In this document: positions 23,519-32,178 of the stretch, piece by piece
Position numbering within the stretch: position 1 is the stretch's first letter
Layout: the number at the start of each line of letters is the position of its first letter
DNA from: Nocardiopsis alborubida
Lineage (GTDB): Bacteria; Actinomycetota; Actinomycetes; Streptosporangiales; Streptosporangiaceae
Reading direction: 5' to 3'
Length of the DNA stretch: 64,000 bases
NCBI RefSeq assembly: GCF_012396365.1
Contig: NZ_JAAXPG010000015.1
Location: forward strand, 62,001-126,000
Notes under the pieces: model-generated
Seen by the model: the letters and a program-made list of their open reading frames with translations, nothing else
Database searches by the model: none
Told to the model about the DNA's origin: nothing
Made by a program: the position numbers and the translations under genes

Positions 23519-24515
23519 TGCCCACCTCCTGCCTGCGGCCGTCGGCCGCGCACAGCCCCTTGGCCTCGGTGAGCAGCCGGACCGCCTCGACCTGGACCGG
23601 GAGCGTGCCGGGGCCGCGGAAGGAGCGGGCGTAGCGGGCGTAGGCGGCGCGGAGGAAGGCGGGGAGGGCGTCGTCGGTGAAGACCGAGTGGGAGGCCCGG
23701 TGTCCGGTGGCGTCCACCGACAGCTGGGCGGTGTGGTCGGCCGCGCTGCACGGGTAGTGGCCGGTGAGCACGGCGCGGTCGAACTCCAGCGCGATGCGGC
23801 GCTCGCGGACGGGGGAGGTCAGGTCCGAGTCGATCCGGCTGCGCACCCCGCCGTGGTGCGCCAGGTCGAGGCGGGCACGGCCCAGTCCGGGCAGCCGGAC
23901 CTGGTCGGTGACCATGTCCTCCAGGGAGGCCGCGGCGACGTCCGCTCCCCCGGCCAGGCTGATCACCACGGCCAGCGCGTGCGGGACCTCCACGTCGAAG
24001 GCGGTGGGGTGGCCCGGCGCCTCGGCTGTGCGGGTGAAGCGGGGCTTGTTCTGCAGGACCGTGATGGCGCGCAGGCCGCCGAAGACGCGGCCCCGCACCG
24101 CGGCGCGCAGCCGCCGCGTGAGCGCGCTGTCCAGCCACTGGGTGGTGACGGTCAGGTCCAGGTCCCAGCGCCGACGCAGCCGGGCGACGGCGGCCAGGTC
24201 CACCAGGTCCAGTGCCAGCGGCTTCTCCACGACGACCATGCGGTAGCCGAGGCGGGCCAGGTGCTCCAGCGGCCCGGAGCGCAGGTGCGGCGGCGTGCAC
24301 AGGTGGACCACGGTGCGCGGGGGCGGCGCGCAGCGGGCCGCCTCCTCGAGGGAGTCGACCGTGAGGATCCCCTCGACGGGGCTCCGGAACGGGTCGAACC
24401 CCACCACCGGCCCCGGGGCGAACAGGGCGGGGGCCTGGGCCCGCGCCTTGGCCAGCGACGGCAGGTGCAGCCCTTCTCCCGATCTGCCCAGGCCGACGAT
24501 GAGGGTGTGGAGCAT
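23502..24515 (-). CDS. Gfo/Idh/MocA-family dehydrogenase (second)
   Basis: A 337-residue protein, first gene of the upstream leftward set. The N-terminal Rossmann motif is TLIVGLGRSGEGLHL and the conserved catalytic motif is VVVEKPLALDLVD. The middle segment TTQWLDSAL replaces the usual FxxR/Y pattern. It is much diverged from the paralogue at 19077, so it is probably a separate step. The ATG at 24515 fits the end of the ORF-rich stretch, and an A/T-richer gap (24516-24765) with a GAACATGTTC palindrome precedes it. Confidence 0.85.
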   Translation of the reverse strand: MLHTLIVGLGRSGEGLHLPSLAKARAQAPALFAPGPVVGFDPFRSPVEGILTVDSLEEAARCAPPPRTVVHLCTPPHLRSGPLEHLARLGYRMVVVEKPLALDLVDLAAVARLRRRWDLDLTVTTQWLDSALTRRLRAAVRGRVFGGLRAITVLQNKPRFTRTAEAPGHPTAFDVEVPHALAVVISLAGGADVAAASLEDMVTDQVRLPGLGRARLDLAHHGGVRSRIDSDLTSPVRERRIALEFDRAVLTGHYPCSAADHTAQLSVDATGHRASHSVFTDDALPAFLRAAYARYARSFRGPGTLPVQVEAVRLLTEAKGLCAADGRRQEVGSAVSA

Positions 24516-24765
24516 AACGTACGGGCACCTTTCCCTTCCTCTTTCACGGCGGTGCGCTGCCAAACCCTGGAACGCAGCGGATACACGCTTCTCCACCACA
24601 CTCGGACATCGCGCCGAAAGCGTCAAAGAAGAGAACATGTTCCTGGGTCCGAAAACTCGGAAACGGGCATGTTGCCACCCGCAAGACAAGAAGGTAATGC
24701 GCCCTTTCGTGGTGTTTTCTCCCCTGCGGCCGTGGCGCGGCCGGAGCGCCGCACGGCCGCCGTGC
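24516..24765. promoter_or_regulatory. Probable promoter region of the upstream biosynthetic operon
   Basis: This gap between the second Gfo/Idh gene and the terminator of the secreted-protein gene is locally A/T-rich. It holds the perfect palindrome GAACATGTTC at 24633-24642, about 120 bp upstream of the start at 24515, and a TTGACG on the minus strand nearby. The palindrome may be an operator; no local regulator gene exists to match it. Confidence 0.4.
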
Positions 24766-24799
24766 GGTCCCGTGACCGCCGGGCGGCGGTCGCGGGACC
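24766..24799 (-). terminator. Hairpin terminator after the secreted protein gene
   Basis: Two 15-base arms (24766-24780, 24785-24799) pair fully with one wobble around GGGC. It lies 9 bp beyond the stop of the leftward gene at 24808. A long U tract is lacking, as is usual in actinomycetes. Confidence 0.6.
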
Positions 24800-24807
24800 G
24801 GTCGGGG

Positions 24808-25125
24808 TCAGGCCACCGAGAAGCTGAACAGCCCGCTGGGCGGAGCGTGCCAGCCGTGGTCCGGCGCGACCACGACCGACGGCCCGAAGCAGTTCGCGCC
24901 GGCGTGCATACGCACGTCCGCATCGGTGAGGTTGACCAGGACGTGCGCGGTCTCGGGGAGCCGCTGACAGGTCCCCGACGGGGGTTCGGGGTAGCGCCGC
25001 AGCTCCTCGAACTCGGTCGTGAAGACGACGACCTCACCGGTCGCGGCGTAGGCCGGAGCGGCACCCGCCGCGGTCCCGCCCACAGCGAACGCGAGTGCCG
25101 CCGCGGCGGACACGAGAGCCCTCAT
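24808..25125 (-). CDS. Small secreted protein, peptidase-inhibitor I36 / crystallin-like
   Basis: A 105-residue protein with a signal peptide (RALVSAAAALAFAVGG, cleavage probably after AYA at about 27). The mature part, GEVVVFTTEFEELRRYPEPP then AHVLVNLTDADVRMH, resembles the beta-gamma-crystallin-like small secreted proteins of actinomycetes (peptidase inhibitor I36 type). Two cysteines could form a disulfide. The ATG at 25125 is chosen because GGAGG lies eight bases upstream; the in-frame ATG at 25140 contains that site. It is transcribed alone. Confidence 0.75.
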   Translation of the reverse strand: MRALVSAAAALAFAVGGTAAGAAPAYAATGEVVVFTTEFEELRRYPEPPSGTCQRLPETAHVLVNLTDADVRMHAGANCFGPSVVVAPDHGWHAPPSGLFSFSVA

Positions 25126-25140
25126 TCCGATTGCCTCCAT

Positions 25141-25611
25141 TTTCGTTCCACACTTTTTCCGAAGGATCGGCCCGCACATATCACCGATACGGCGAAGCCG
25201 CCCCGGACATCCTGACCCGCCGTCACCGCAAAGACCAGGCCCGGTTTGGTTCCACGGAGGATTTCGGGCAGCCGCTACCCGGAACCGGACCAAAGGGAAA
25301 GCACCAGGGGAAGGAAATGCAGAAAAGTATGCTTTCCAACTCTTCACCAAGAGATGCGCCGATCGCGCGTTAGGTGGTGTTATCGCCGGAAAAAGGCGCG
25401 CGCACCGGAGGGGAGGGGTCCGGAACGGACGGGTTTCCCCGGAGCGCAGGAGCCGCGAGGGGCCGGAGTGCTCCCCGTTACGGCGAATCGCATGTGGGAC
25501 CCGCTCGCCCCAACGCCTCCGTCGGCGGCGCCGCCCCGGGGCGGCCGCGCCGAACGCCGTGAGCCGCGCACCCGCGGGGGGGAGGAGAAGCCCCGGTTTC
25601 CTGCGCGCACG
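25141..25611. other. Intergenic region upstream of the secreted protein gene
   Basis: About 470 bp without a supported gene. The part nearest 25141 is A/T-rich and should hold the promoter of the secreted protein gene. The rest contains no recognisable domain in any frame. Confidence 0.4.
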
Positions 25612-25637
25612 AAAAAGCCCGCCCCGAGGGGCGGGCC
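25612..25637 (-). terminator. thyX: Intrinsic terminator of thyX
   Basis: A perfect 9-bp GC stem (25617-25625 with 25628-25636) and 2-base loop, followed on the minus strand by TTTTT (25616-25612). It lies 26 bp past the thyX stop and is the clearest classical terminator in the window. Confidence 0.85.
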
Positions 25638-25662
25638 GTGTCCGGAAGCGGTCCGGAGGCGC

Positions 25663-26460
25663 TCAGACCTTGCGGTACTTCGGCACCCAGGCGCCGTCCT
25701 GGACCTCGTAGTCGCCGAAGAGCGCCGGGGCCTCCTCCTGGAGGGTCCGCCCGATGAGGTCGAACAGCAGGCGGATCTCCTCCTCCGCGCCGGGGGCGGT
25801 ACGCGCCTCCAGGGTGTGGCGCAGGGTGCGCACGTTGGCGGTCCACACCAGGCCGGTGGCCACGCCCTCGGGGGCGAAGCGGCGCATGAAGGAGGTCTTG
25901 TGCTTCTTCTCGGCGAACTTGACGCCGTCGTCGTCCAGGCCGAAGTGGTCGGCCATCCAGAGCTGGAACTCCTCCATCTGGCGGAGCATCGCGGTGGCGC
26001 GCTCCATCAGCTCGGGGTCGTCCTCGGCCCAGTCGGGGAACCAGAACGGCAGGTCGGAGAGGCGCACGAAGCGCAGGGACTCCTGGGAGACGGCCACGCC
26101 CGGGCGGTGGCGGATGAGCTCGTGGGTGAGCACGCGCGAGACGTTGTGCAGGACGAAGCTGAAGCTGATGTGCTCCAGGACGGAGCCGTGCATGCTGGCC
26201 AGGATGTTGCCGAGGTAGGCGTCCTGGTCGGTGCGCACCCGGGTCACGTTGGGGTTCAGGCCCGGTTCCCAGGAGCGGTAGCACAGCCGCCCGGCGAACT
26301 CGGCGAGGTTCTGGGGGTCGTTGAGGTGGGCGTCGAGCTCACCGCGGTCGAACCGCTCCAGCCACGCCTCCCCGCCGACCTCCTTGAGGTAGTCGGCGAT
26401 GGCGTCGTAGTCCACCTGCGGACGCGCCACCAGACGGACCTGCGGCTCGACCCTCTTCAC
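25663..26460 (-). CDS. thyX: Flavin-dependent thymidylate synthase ThyX
   Basis: A 265-residue enzyme that methylates dUMP to dTMP with methylene-tetrahydrofolate, FAD and NADPH. The ThyX signature is visible as RHRPGVAVSQESLRF (residues 117-131), preceded by HGSVLEHISFSF. This long variant of the RHR motif is usual in actinobacterial ThyX as far as I recall. The GTG at 26460 is preceded by GGGAGG; longer in-frame starts up to 26652 lack support. It stands alone and ends in a strong terminator. Confidence 0.95.
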   Translation of the reverse strand: MKRVEPQVRLVARPQVDYDAIADYLKEVGGEAWLERFDRGELDAHLNDPQNLAEFAGRLCYRSWEPGLNPNVTRVRTDQDAYLGNILASMHGSVLEHISFSFVLHNVSRVLTHELIRHRPGVAVSQESLRFVRLSDLPFWFPDWAEDDPELMERATAMLRQMEEFQLWMADHFGLDDDGVKFAEKKHKTSFMRRFAPEGVATGLVWTANVRTLRHTLEARTAPGAEEEIRLLFDLIGRTLQEEAPALFGDYEVQDGAWVPKYRKV

Positions 26461-26721
26461 AGCATGCCTCCCGTTCGTGTTCCCGACTCCCCGAACGCAC
26501 GCCTGAGCACCGCGACCGACGGGCGGCGCGGGGCGGGAGGCGTGACGGGGGCGGGGGCTGACCAGCCCTCCCCGAGGGTACACGGGGTCGGCGGGGGTCG
26601 GCCGGGGACAGCGTGCGGGCCGGGTGCCCGCCGGGTCTCCCCGGCCCGGCACCCGGCCCGCGACGGTGCTGTGCGTGCTTCCCGGTCGTGCTGTCCCGCT
26701 ACGCGGAGGAGGGGCAACCCG

Positions 26722-26862
26722 CTAGAAGCCGTAGAAGTAGCCGGGGGCCACGAAGAGCCCGACGACGATGGCGATGATGCCCCACAGGAGCTGCCCGCGC
26801 AGCACCCCGAGAACACCGGCGATGATGAGAATGACTCCGAGGATCGTCAGTAGAATACCCAT
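26722..26862 (-). CDS. 46-residue membrane protein
   Basis: A very small hydrophobic protein, MGILLTILGVILIIAGVLG then LLWGIIAIVVGLFVAPG, forming two transmembrane helices with a short RGQ turn. It is like the abundant actinobacterial mini-membrane proteins ending in a G-P-G-type motif (here APGYFYGF). Function unknown. It is flanked by gaps on both sides, so it has its own promoter, probably in 26863-26930. Confidence 0.75.
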   Translation of the reverse strand: MGILLTILGVILIIAGVLGVLRGQLLWGIIAIVVGLFVAPGYFYGF

Positions 26863-27055
26863 ACACAACCACTGTCCCGTAACAGGTTGATCAAACTTTT
26901 TGGTTGGATGTGATTCGGGAAAGGCGCCTTGGTGCAGGTAGGCACCGTGTGCCGGGTACCACCGCACTCCTCGAAACACCCGCGTGACCCTCCGCACACG
27001 CCTTCCGCCCCGGGGCCGCGGCCCCGGGGCGGCCTCCGGGGCCACGTGACGGGTC

Positions 27056-29284
27056 TCAGTCGCGGGCCAGGCGCAGGGCCCGCGCCACGATGCCCTCGCC
27101 GACCGTCGCGGTGAGGATCGACTCGGGGTGGAACTGGACCCCGTACCACCGCGCGACCGGGTCCTCGACGGCCATGACGACGGGCTCCCCGCCCTCCCCG
27201 CCCTCCAGGACGGCGGTGACCTCGAAGCGCTTGACCAGCTCGGGGAGGGTGTAGGTGGAGTGGTAGCGGGCGGCCGGGAAGGCGTCGTCCTCGCCCAAGC
27301 CGGCGAGGAGCCGCCCACCGGAGACCCGCACGCGGCCGGGCTTGCCGTGCACCGGTTCGTCCAGGGTGCGCAGCTCTCCCCCGGCGTGCTCCACCATCCC
27401 CTGGAGTCCCAGGCACACCCCGAGCACCGGCAGGTTGCGGGCGGCGAGCGCGTCCAGCAGGGCAGACATCCCGAAGTCGGCGGGCAGGCCGGGGCCGGGC
27501 GAGAGCACGACCAGGTCGGGGGCGAGCCGGTCGAGCAGGGAGGGGTCGAACCCGTAGCGGACCGTGGTCACCTCGGCCCCGTGGCGGCGCACGTAGTCGG
27601 CGAGGGTGTTGACGAAGGAGTCCTCGTGGTCGACGAGCAGCACCCGCATGCCCTCCCCCGGGAGTTCGGCGGGTTCGGCGGCGGCCGCGCCGCCCGCCTC
27701 GGCCGGGGCGTCCTCCCGCTCGCCCAGGGCCAGGGTCTCCAGCAGGGCGCGCGCCTTGAGGAAGGTCTCGCGCTCCTCGGCCTCGGGGTCGGAGTCGTAG
27801 AGCAGGGTGGCGCCCACGCGCACGGCGGCCACGCCGTCGCGGATGTGCGCGGTGCGCAGGGTGAGGCCGGTGTTCATGGAGCCGTCGAAGTTGAGCACGC
27901 CGACGGCGCCGCCGTACCAGCGGCGGGGGCTGGTCTCGTTCTGCTCGATGAACCGCATCGCCCAGGTCTTGGGCGCGCCGGTGACGGTGACCGCCCACAT
28001 GTGGGTGAGGAAGGCGTCCAGGGCGTCGAAGTCGCGGCGCAGGGTGCCCTCGATGTGGTCGACGGTGTGGATGAGGCGCGAGTACATCTCGATCTGGCGG
28101 CGGCCGATCACGCGGACGCTGCCCGGCTCGCACACGCGCGACTTGTCGTTGCGGTCCACGTCCGTGCACATGGTGAGCTCGGACTTCTCCTTGACCGAGG
28201 AGAGCAGTTCCTGGATGTTCTCGGCGTCGCCCAGGGCGTCCTCGCCGCGGCGGATGGTGCCCGAGATGGGGCAGGTCTCCACGCGCTGGCCGGTGCCGGG
28301 CTCTCCGGTGACGCGGACGAACATCTCCGGGGAGGCGCCGACCAGGTACTCGCTCTCGCCGAGGTTGAAGAAGAACTCGTAGGGGGCGGGGTTGCGCTCG
28401 CGCAGCAGCTCGTAGAAGCGGGCGGGCGAGGAGCAGCGGGCGTAGGTGCGGTGCCCCGGGACGACCTCGAACAGGTCGCCGCGGCGGAACTTCTCCTTGG
28501 CCTTGGCCACGACGTGCGCGTAGGAGCCGGGCAGGGGGCCCTCGGGCACCTCGGCGGCGACGACGGGCGGGGTGGGCCCGGTCTCGCGCGGCAGGCCGCG
28601 CGTGGTGGCCTCGGCGCGGTCGCCGTCCGCGGGGACGGTGAAGTCGTAGGTGTAGCGCACACAGGTCTCGCGCTTGCGGTCGCGGACGATGACGGCGTCG
28701 GGCAGGTGCAGGACCAGGTCGCGGTCGTCGGGGTCGCGGTCGATGTGGCGCTCGATGGGCTCGAACTGGAAGGCCAGGTCGTAGCCGAAGGCGCCGTACA
28801 GGCCCAGGTTGGCGTCCTCGGGGCTGCGCAGGGCGGCCATGACGGCGCGCAGCGCGGTGAAGACGCTGGGGCGGCGGCTGCGCTCCTCCTCGGAGAAGAA
28901 CTCCCCCGGGTCGGGTTCGGGGACGGTGACGGCGACGCTGCCGTGTTCGAGGTCGGCCAGGGTGCTGTCGGGGTCGGGGAGGCCGACGGAGTACAGGGCC
29001 GCGGCCAGGACGGGCAGCAGCACGCGGCCGCGGGCGTTGAGGGCGGTGGCGGCGACGCGGCGCCCGCGCGTGGTGATCTCCAGGCACGGGTCGACGTAGC
29101 CCAGGTGCCAGCGGTCGTAGCGGCCCGGGTACTCCATACCGGAGGAGAGCACGCCGCCGCGGCGCCGCTCGACCGACCGGACGAGCTCGGTGAGGATCTC
29201 GGGATCGCAGGGGGTGGCGCTGCGGTGGACGGTGACGCCGCCCTCGGTGAGATACGTGCTGGTCTGTGCGTCGCTGGGGTTCAC
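27056..29284 (-). CDS. trpE: Anthranilate synthase, fused TrpE-TrpG
   Basis: A 742-residue fusion. Residues 1 to about 525 are the aminase component: CPISGTIRRGEDALGDA, ELTMCTDVDRNDKSRVCEPGS, HMWAVTVTGAPKTWAM. Residues about 550-742 are the class I glutamine amidotransferase: VLLVDHEDSFVNTLADYVR, LSPGPG, catalytic Cys in LGVCLGLQG, and the His-Glu pair in GVQFHPES. The reaction is chorismate plus Gln to anthranilate. GTG start at 29284 with AAAAGGA upstream. A Trp leader peptide and attenuator precede it. The fused form resembles trpEG of Streptomyces venezuelae, also reported to be attenuated. It could supply tryptophan or a secondary pathway; no other trp genes are adjacent. Confidence 0.95.
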   Translation of the reverse strand: MNPSDAQTSTYLTEGGVTVHRSATPCDPEILTELVRSVERRRGGVLSSGMEYPGRYDRWHLGYVDPCLEITTRGRRVAATALNARGRVLLPVLAAALYSVGLPDPDSTLADLEHGSVAVTVPEPDPGEFFSEEERSRRPSVFTALRAVMAALRSPEDANLGLYGAFGYDLAFQFEPIERHIDRDPDDRDLVLHLPDAVIVRDRKRETCVRYTYDFTVPADGDRAEATTRGLPRETGPTPPVVAAEVPEGPLPGSYAHVVAKAKEKFRRGDLFEVVPGHRTYARCSSPARFYELLRERNPAPYEFFFNLGESEYLVGASPEMFVRVTGEPGTGQRVETCPISGTIRRGEDALGDAENIQELLSSVKEKSELTMCTDVDRNDKSRVCEPGSVRVIGRRQIEMYSRLIHTVDHIEGTLRRDFDALDAFLTHMWAVTVTGAPKTWAMRFIEQNETSPRRWYGGAVGVLNFDGSMNTGLTLRTAHIRDGVAAVRVGATLLYDSDPEAEERETFLKARALLETLALGEREDAPAEAGGAAAAEPAELPGEGMRVLLVDHEDSFVNTLADYVRRHGAEVTTVRYGFDPSLLDRLAPDLVVLSPGPGLPADFGMSALLDALAARNLPVLGVCLGLQGMVEHAGGELRTLDEPVHGKPGRVRVSGGRLLAGLGEDDAFPAARYHSTYTLPELVKRFEVTAVLEGGEGGEPVVMAVEDPVARWYGVQFHPESILTATVGEGIVARALRLARD

Positions 29285-29347
29285 GGCCGGTCCTTTTGGC
29301 TGCGCGGTCGGATGGGCCGCACCGTCCGGGGCCGTGAGAACACGAAA

Positions 29348-29411
29348 CGACCGCCGGTCCGGGGCGGTCGCTGCATGGGTATGCGAACTCGGAGCACCGC
29401 CTAGGGGCGGC
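29348..29411 (-). promoter_or_regulatory. Transcription attenuator of the anthranilate synthase gene
   Basis: On the minus strand, four segments can pair alternately. Segment 1 (GCCGCC, 29411-29406) lies just after the tandem Trp codons and pairs with segment 2 (GGCGGT, 29401-29396). Segment 2 can instead pair with segment 3 (ACCGCC, 29368-29363). Segments 3 and 4 form the terminator stem of eight perfect pairs (29370-29363 with 29355-29348), followed by TTTCGT. Ribosome stalling at the Trp codons would free segment 2 to sequester segment 3 and prevent termination. The logic is the classical trp attenuator. Confidence 0.85.
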
Positions 29412-29445
29412 GCCACCACTGAGCCTGGGTGGTCGTCTGTCGCAT
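29401..29445 (-). CDS. trpL: Trp leader peptide
   Basis: A 14-residue peptide, MRQTTTQAQWWRRP, with two adjacent Trp codons two codons before the arginines and the stop at 29401. It lies 117 bp upstream of the anthranilate synthase start, with the attenuator between. A -10-like TACACT (minus strand, 29458-29453) ends seven bases before its ATG, so the mRNA may be leaderless. The role is regulatory: translation speed through the Trp codons senses charged tRNA-Trp. Confidence 0.9.
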   Translation of the reverse strand: MRQTTTQAQWWRRP

Positions 29446-29691
29446 GGGCACGAGTGTAGCGGGTGCGGTGTGCGCTGGGGAGCCCGACGCGGAGGTTTTC
29501 CGGTCCGGTCACGACGCGGACGGCACACGGGACTGGCCCGGAGCAGGGGGAGAACTGCGCGGCGGCGCGGAGAAGGGAGGGGTGCGAAAGCGCTCTCGCG
29601 GAGGCGCGCGGCGCTGTGCTAGGGTACGGAACCCACTGTCGCTATTTGAGCTCACTCACAAAAAACCCAACATACGGAGCATAGCAAGACG

Positions 29692-31998
29692 ATGGAGTTC
29701 TGTCAAGCTGGCGCCGACGAAGGTGCCGCGTCGGCCCTGTCCGCGGAACAGGCCAGGATCAGCGCGATGTACGAGCGCCTGGACGCCCTGCGCGCCCAGG
29801 CCTCCGAACAGCTCGCCTCCGCCCACCTCCAGGAGCGCGGAGGGTACGCGGCCCTCGTGGAACGCGAGACCCGCTCCTACGAACAGGCGCGCCGCCGCGC
29901 CCAACTGGGGGCGGTCGAGGAGGGCCTGTGCTTCGGCCGCGTCGACCTCTCACACGGGGACGACGAACCCGAGACCCGGTACGTGGGCCGGATCGGCCTG
30001 CGCGACGCCGGGTACGAGACCATCCTGGTGGACTGGCGGGCCCCGGCCGCCCGCCCCTTCTACGCCGCCACCCCCGGCGACCCGCACGGGGTCACCCGCC
30101 GCCGCCACCTGCGGGTGCGCCGCCGCCGGGTGCTCGGGCTCGACGACGAGGTGTTCGACCCCGACGGGCTGACCGACACCGACCGCCGCCAGCTGGTCGG
30201 GGAGGCCGCGCTCCTGGCGTCGCTGCACCGGGGCCGGACCGGGCGGATGGGCGACATCGTCGCCACCATCCAGGCCGAACAGGACCGTGTCATCCGCGCC
30301 CGGCTGGCCGGGGTGCTCGTGGTCCAGGGCGGGCCCGGCACCGGTAAGACCGTGGCCGCGCTGCACCGCGCCGCCTACCTGCTCTACACCCACCGCGCCG
30401 TGCTGGAGCGGCGCGGGGTGCTGGTCGTGGGGCCCAACCCGGCGTTCCTGCGCTACGTGGGCGACGTGCTGCCCTCCCTGGGGGAGACCGACGCGGTGAT
30501 GCGCACGGTCGGGGAGCTGTTCCCGGGGGTGGCGGCCTCACGCCGCGACGCGCACGGCACGGCGGCGGTGAAGGGCTGCCTGGCGATGGCCGACCTGGTG
30601 CACGCGGCCGTGGCCGACCGCCAGCGCGCGCCGCTGGAGGCGTTCGGCGGCGCGGACCTGGTCGTGGAGACCGACGCGGGCGCGCTCACCGTGCAGGGCG
30701 CGCTGTGCGAGCGCGTGCTGCGGACCGCGCGGGGGCTGCGCCTGCCCCACAACACCGCGCGCGTGTACGTGGTCAGGTCCCTGCTCACGGAGCTGGCCCG
30801 GGCCGAGTCGCGGCTGCTCGGGCGGCCCGCGGACGAGGAGGACCTGGAGTTCGCGGGCGCACGGCTGTGGTCGGAGGAGCCGGTGCGGGAGGCGCTGGAC
30901 GCCCTGTGGCCGCACCTGACCCCGCAGCGGCTGCTGCGGGAGCTGTTCGCCGACTCCGAGGCGCTGGAGCGGGTGGGGGCGCGGGCCGGGCTCGGCGGGG
31001 ACGCGTGCGCGCTCCTGGCGCGCTCCGCCGGGGAGCCGTGGACCGTGGAGGACGTGCCGCTGCTGGACGAGGCCGCGGAACTGCTCGGGGAGGACGGCGG
31101 TGCCGCTCGGGCGCGGGAACGCCGTGAGGACGCCGAGCGGGCCGAGGAGGAGCGCTACGCGCAGGGGGTGCTGGAGTTCACGGGCCTGTTCGAGGACCGG
31201 ATGATGGACGCGGCCGCGCTGGCGGAGCGTCATCGGGACGCCGGGGCCGCGCGCACCACCGCGGACCGTGCGGGCGCGGACCGGGAGTGGACCTACGGGC
31301 ACGTGATCGTGGACGAGGCCCAGGAGCTGTCGCCGATGGCCTGGCGCACGGTGATGCGGCGCGTGCCGACCCGGTCGTTGACCGTGGTGGGGGACGTGGC
31401 GCAGACCGGCAGCGCGTCGGGGACGCGTTCGTGGCTGGAGGCGCTGGAACCCTACGCGCCCGGCAAGGTGCACGTGGAGCGGCTGCGGGTGAACTACCGG
31501 ACGCCGGAGCCGATCATGGCGGTGGCCGCCGACGTGCTGCGGGTGGCCGCTCCGGGCGAGGAGGTCCCGGAGTCGGTGCGCGAGGAGGGCGACCGGCCGC
31601 GTGCGGTGCGGCTGGCGTCGCTGGCGGCGGACCTGCCCGCGCTGGTGGCGGAGGAGGCGGCCGCGATCGGTGAGGGCCGGATCGCGGTGATCACCTCGGA
31701 CCGGCACGCGGACGCGGTGGCTGCGGCGCTGCCGGAGGCCGCGCGGCCGGGGACGACGCCCTCGGGGCGGGTCCGCGACTCCCTGGAGGAGGCGGTGGTG
31801 GTGCTGACCGCGACCGAGTCCAAGGGGTTGGAGTTCGACGCGGTGGTGGTCGTGGAACCGGAGGCGGTGCTGGCGCAGCCGCGCGGCGGCAACGACCTGT
31901 ACGTGGCGGTCACCCGGGCCACGCGGCGGCTGGCGGTGGCGCACACCGGGGAGCTGCCGCGGGTGCTGGAGCGCCTGGCCGGGGCCGCCGAGGGGTGA
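29692..31998 (+). CDS. helD: HelD-like RNA polymerase-associated ATPase (UvrD/Rep superfamily)
   Basis: A 768-residue SF1-type ATPase. An N-terminal coiled-coil-like arm (residues 1-70, ISAMYERLDALRAQASEQL) precedes motif I GGPGTGKT at 213-220. DEAQELSPMAW (motif II, about 540), VVGDVAQTGSASGT, VNYRTPEPIM and TESKGLEFDAVVVVEP follow, and the end is a C-terminal YVAVTRATRRL. This layout matches HelD proteins, which remove RNA polymerase from stalled complexes, including rifampicin-bound ones. I looked for the rifamycin-associated element known upstream of helR and did not find it. Transcribed alone, divergent from trpL. Confidence 0.85.
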   Translation: MEFCQAGADEGAASALSAEQARISAMYERLDALRAQASEQLASAHLQERGGYAALVERETRSYEQARRRAQLGAVEEGLCFGRVDLSHGDDEPETRYVGRIGLRDAGYETILVDWRAPAARPFYAATPGDPHGVTRRRHLRVRRRRVLGLDDEVFDPDGLTDTDRRQLVGEAALLASLHRGRTGRMGDIVATIQAEQDRVIRARLAGVLVVQGGPGTGKTVAALHRAAYLLYTHRAVLERRGVLVVGPNPAFLRYVGDVLPSLGETDAVMRTVGELFPGVAASRRDAHGTAAVKGCLAMADLVHAAVADRQRAPLEAFGGADLVVETDAGALTVQGALCERVLRTARGLRLPHNTARVYVVRSLLTELARAESRLLGRPADEEDLEFAGARLWSEEPVREALDALWPHLTPQRLLRELFADSEALERVGARAGLGGDACALLARSAGEPWTVEDVPLLDEAAELLGEDGGAARARERREDAERAEEERYAQGVLEFTGLFEDRMMDAAALAERHRDAGAARTTADRAGADREWTYGHVIVDEAQELSPMAWRTVMRRVPTRSLTVVGDVAQTGSASGTRSWLEALEPYAPGKVHVERLRVNYRTPEPIMAVAADVLRVAAPGEEVPESVREEGDRPRAVRLASLAADLPALVAEEAAAIGEGRIAVITSDRHADAVAAALPEAARPGTTPSGRVRDSLEEAVVVLTATESKGLEFDAVVVVEPEAVLAQPRGGNDLYVAVTRATRRLAVAHTGELPRVLERLAGAAEG

Positions 31999-32101
31999 GG
32001 CCGACGGGCTCGGGGCGGACGGCCGGGGTGGGTGCGGACGGGGGTGCCCGGTCCGCGGAGCCGTGGGACGGGGCGGAGCGCGCGCGGTGGCGGGCACGGA
32101 A

Positions 32102-32126
32102 GGGGCCCGGCCGGCGGCCGGGCCCC
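32102..32126. terminator. Bidirectional hairpin between convergent genes
   Basis: A perfect 11-bp GC stem (32102-32112 with 32116-32126) with a 3-base loop, between the ends of the HelD gene (31998) and the leftward gene ending at 32179. It can serve both. Confidence 0.65.
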
Positions 32127-32178
32127 GGTCCCGCTGCCAGAGGGGCCTGCTCAGAGGAACCACCGCTCAGAGGGGCCG

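Noticed and set aside
29450..29691. Rifamycin-associated element upstream of the HelD-like gene
   Set aside because: I looked for the long palindrome with a TTGC/GCAA core described for helR promoters and did not see it.
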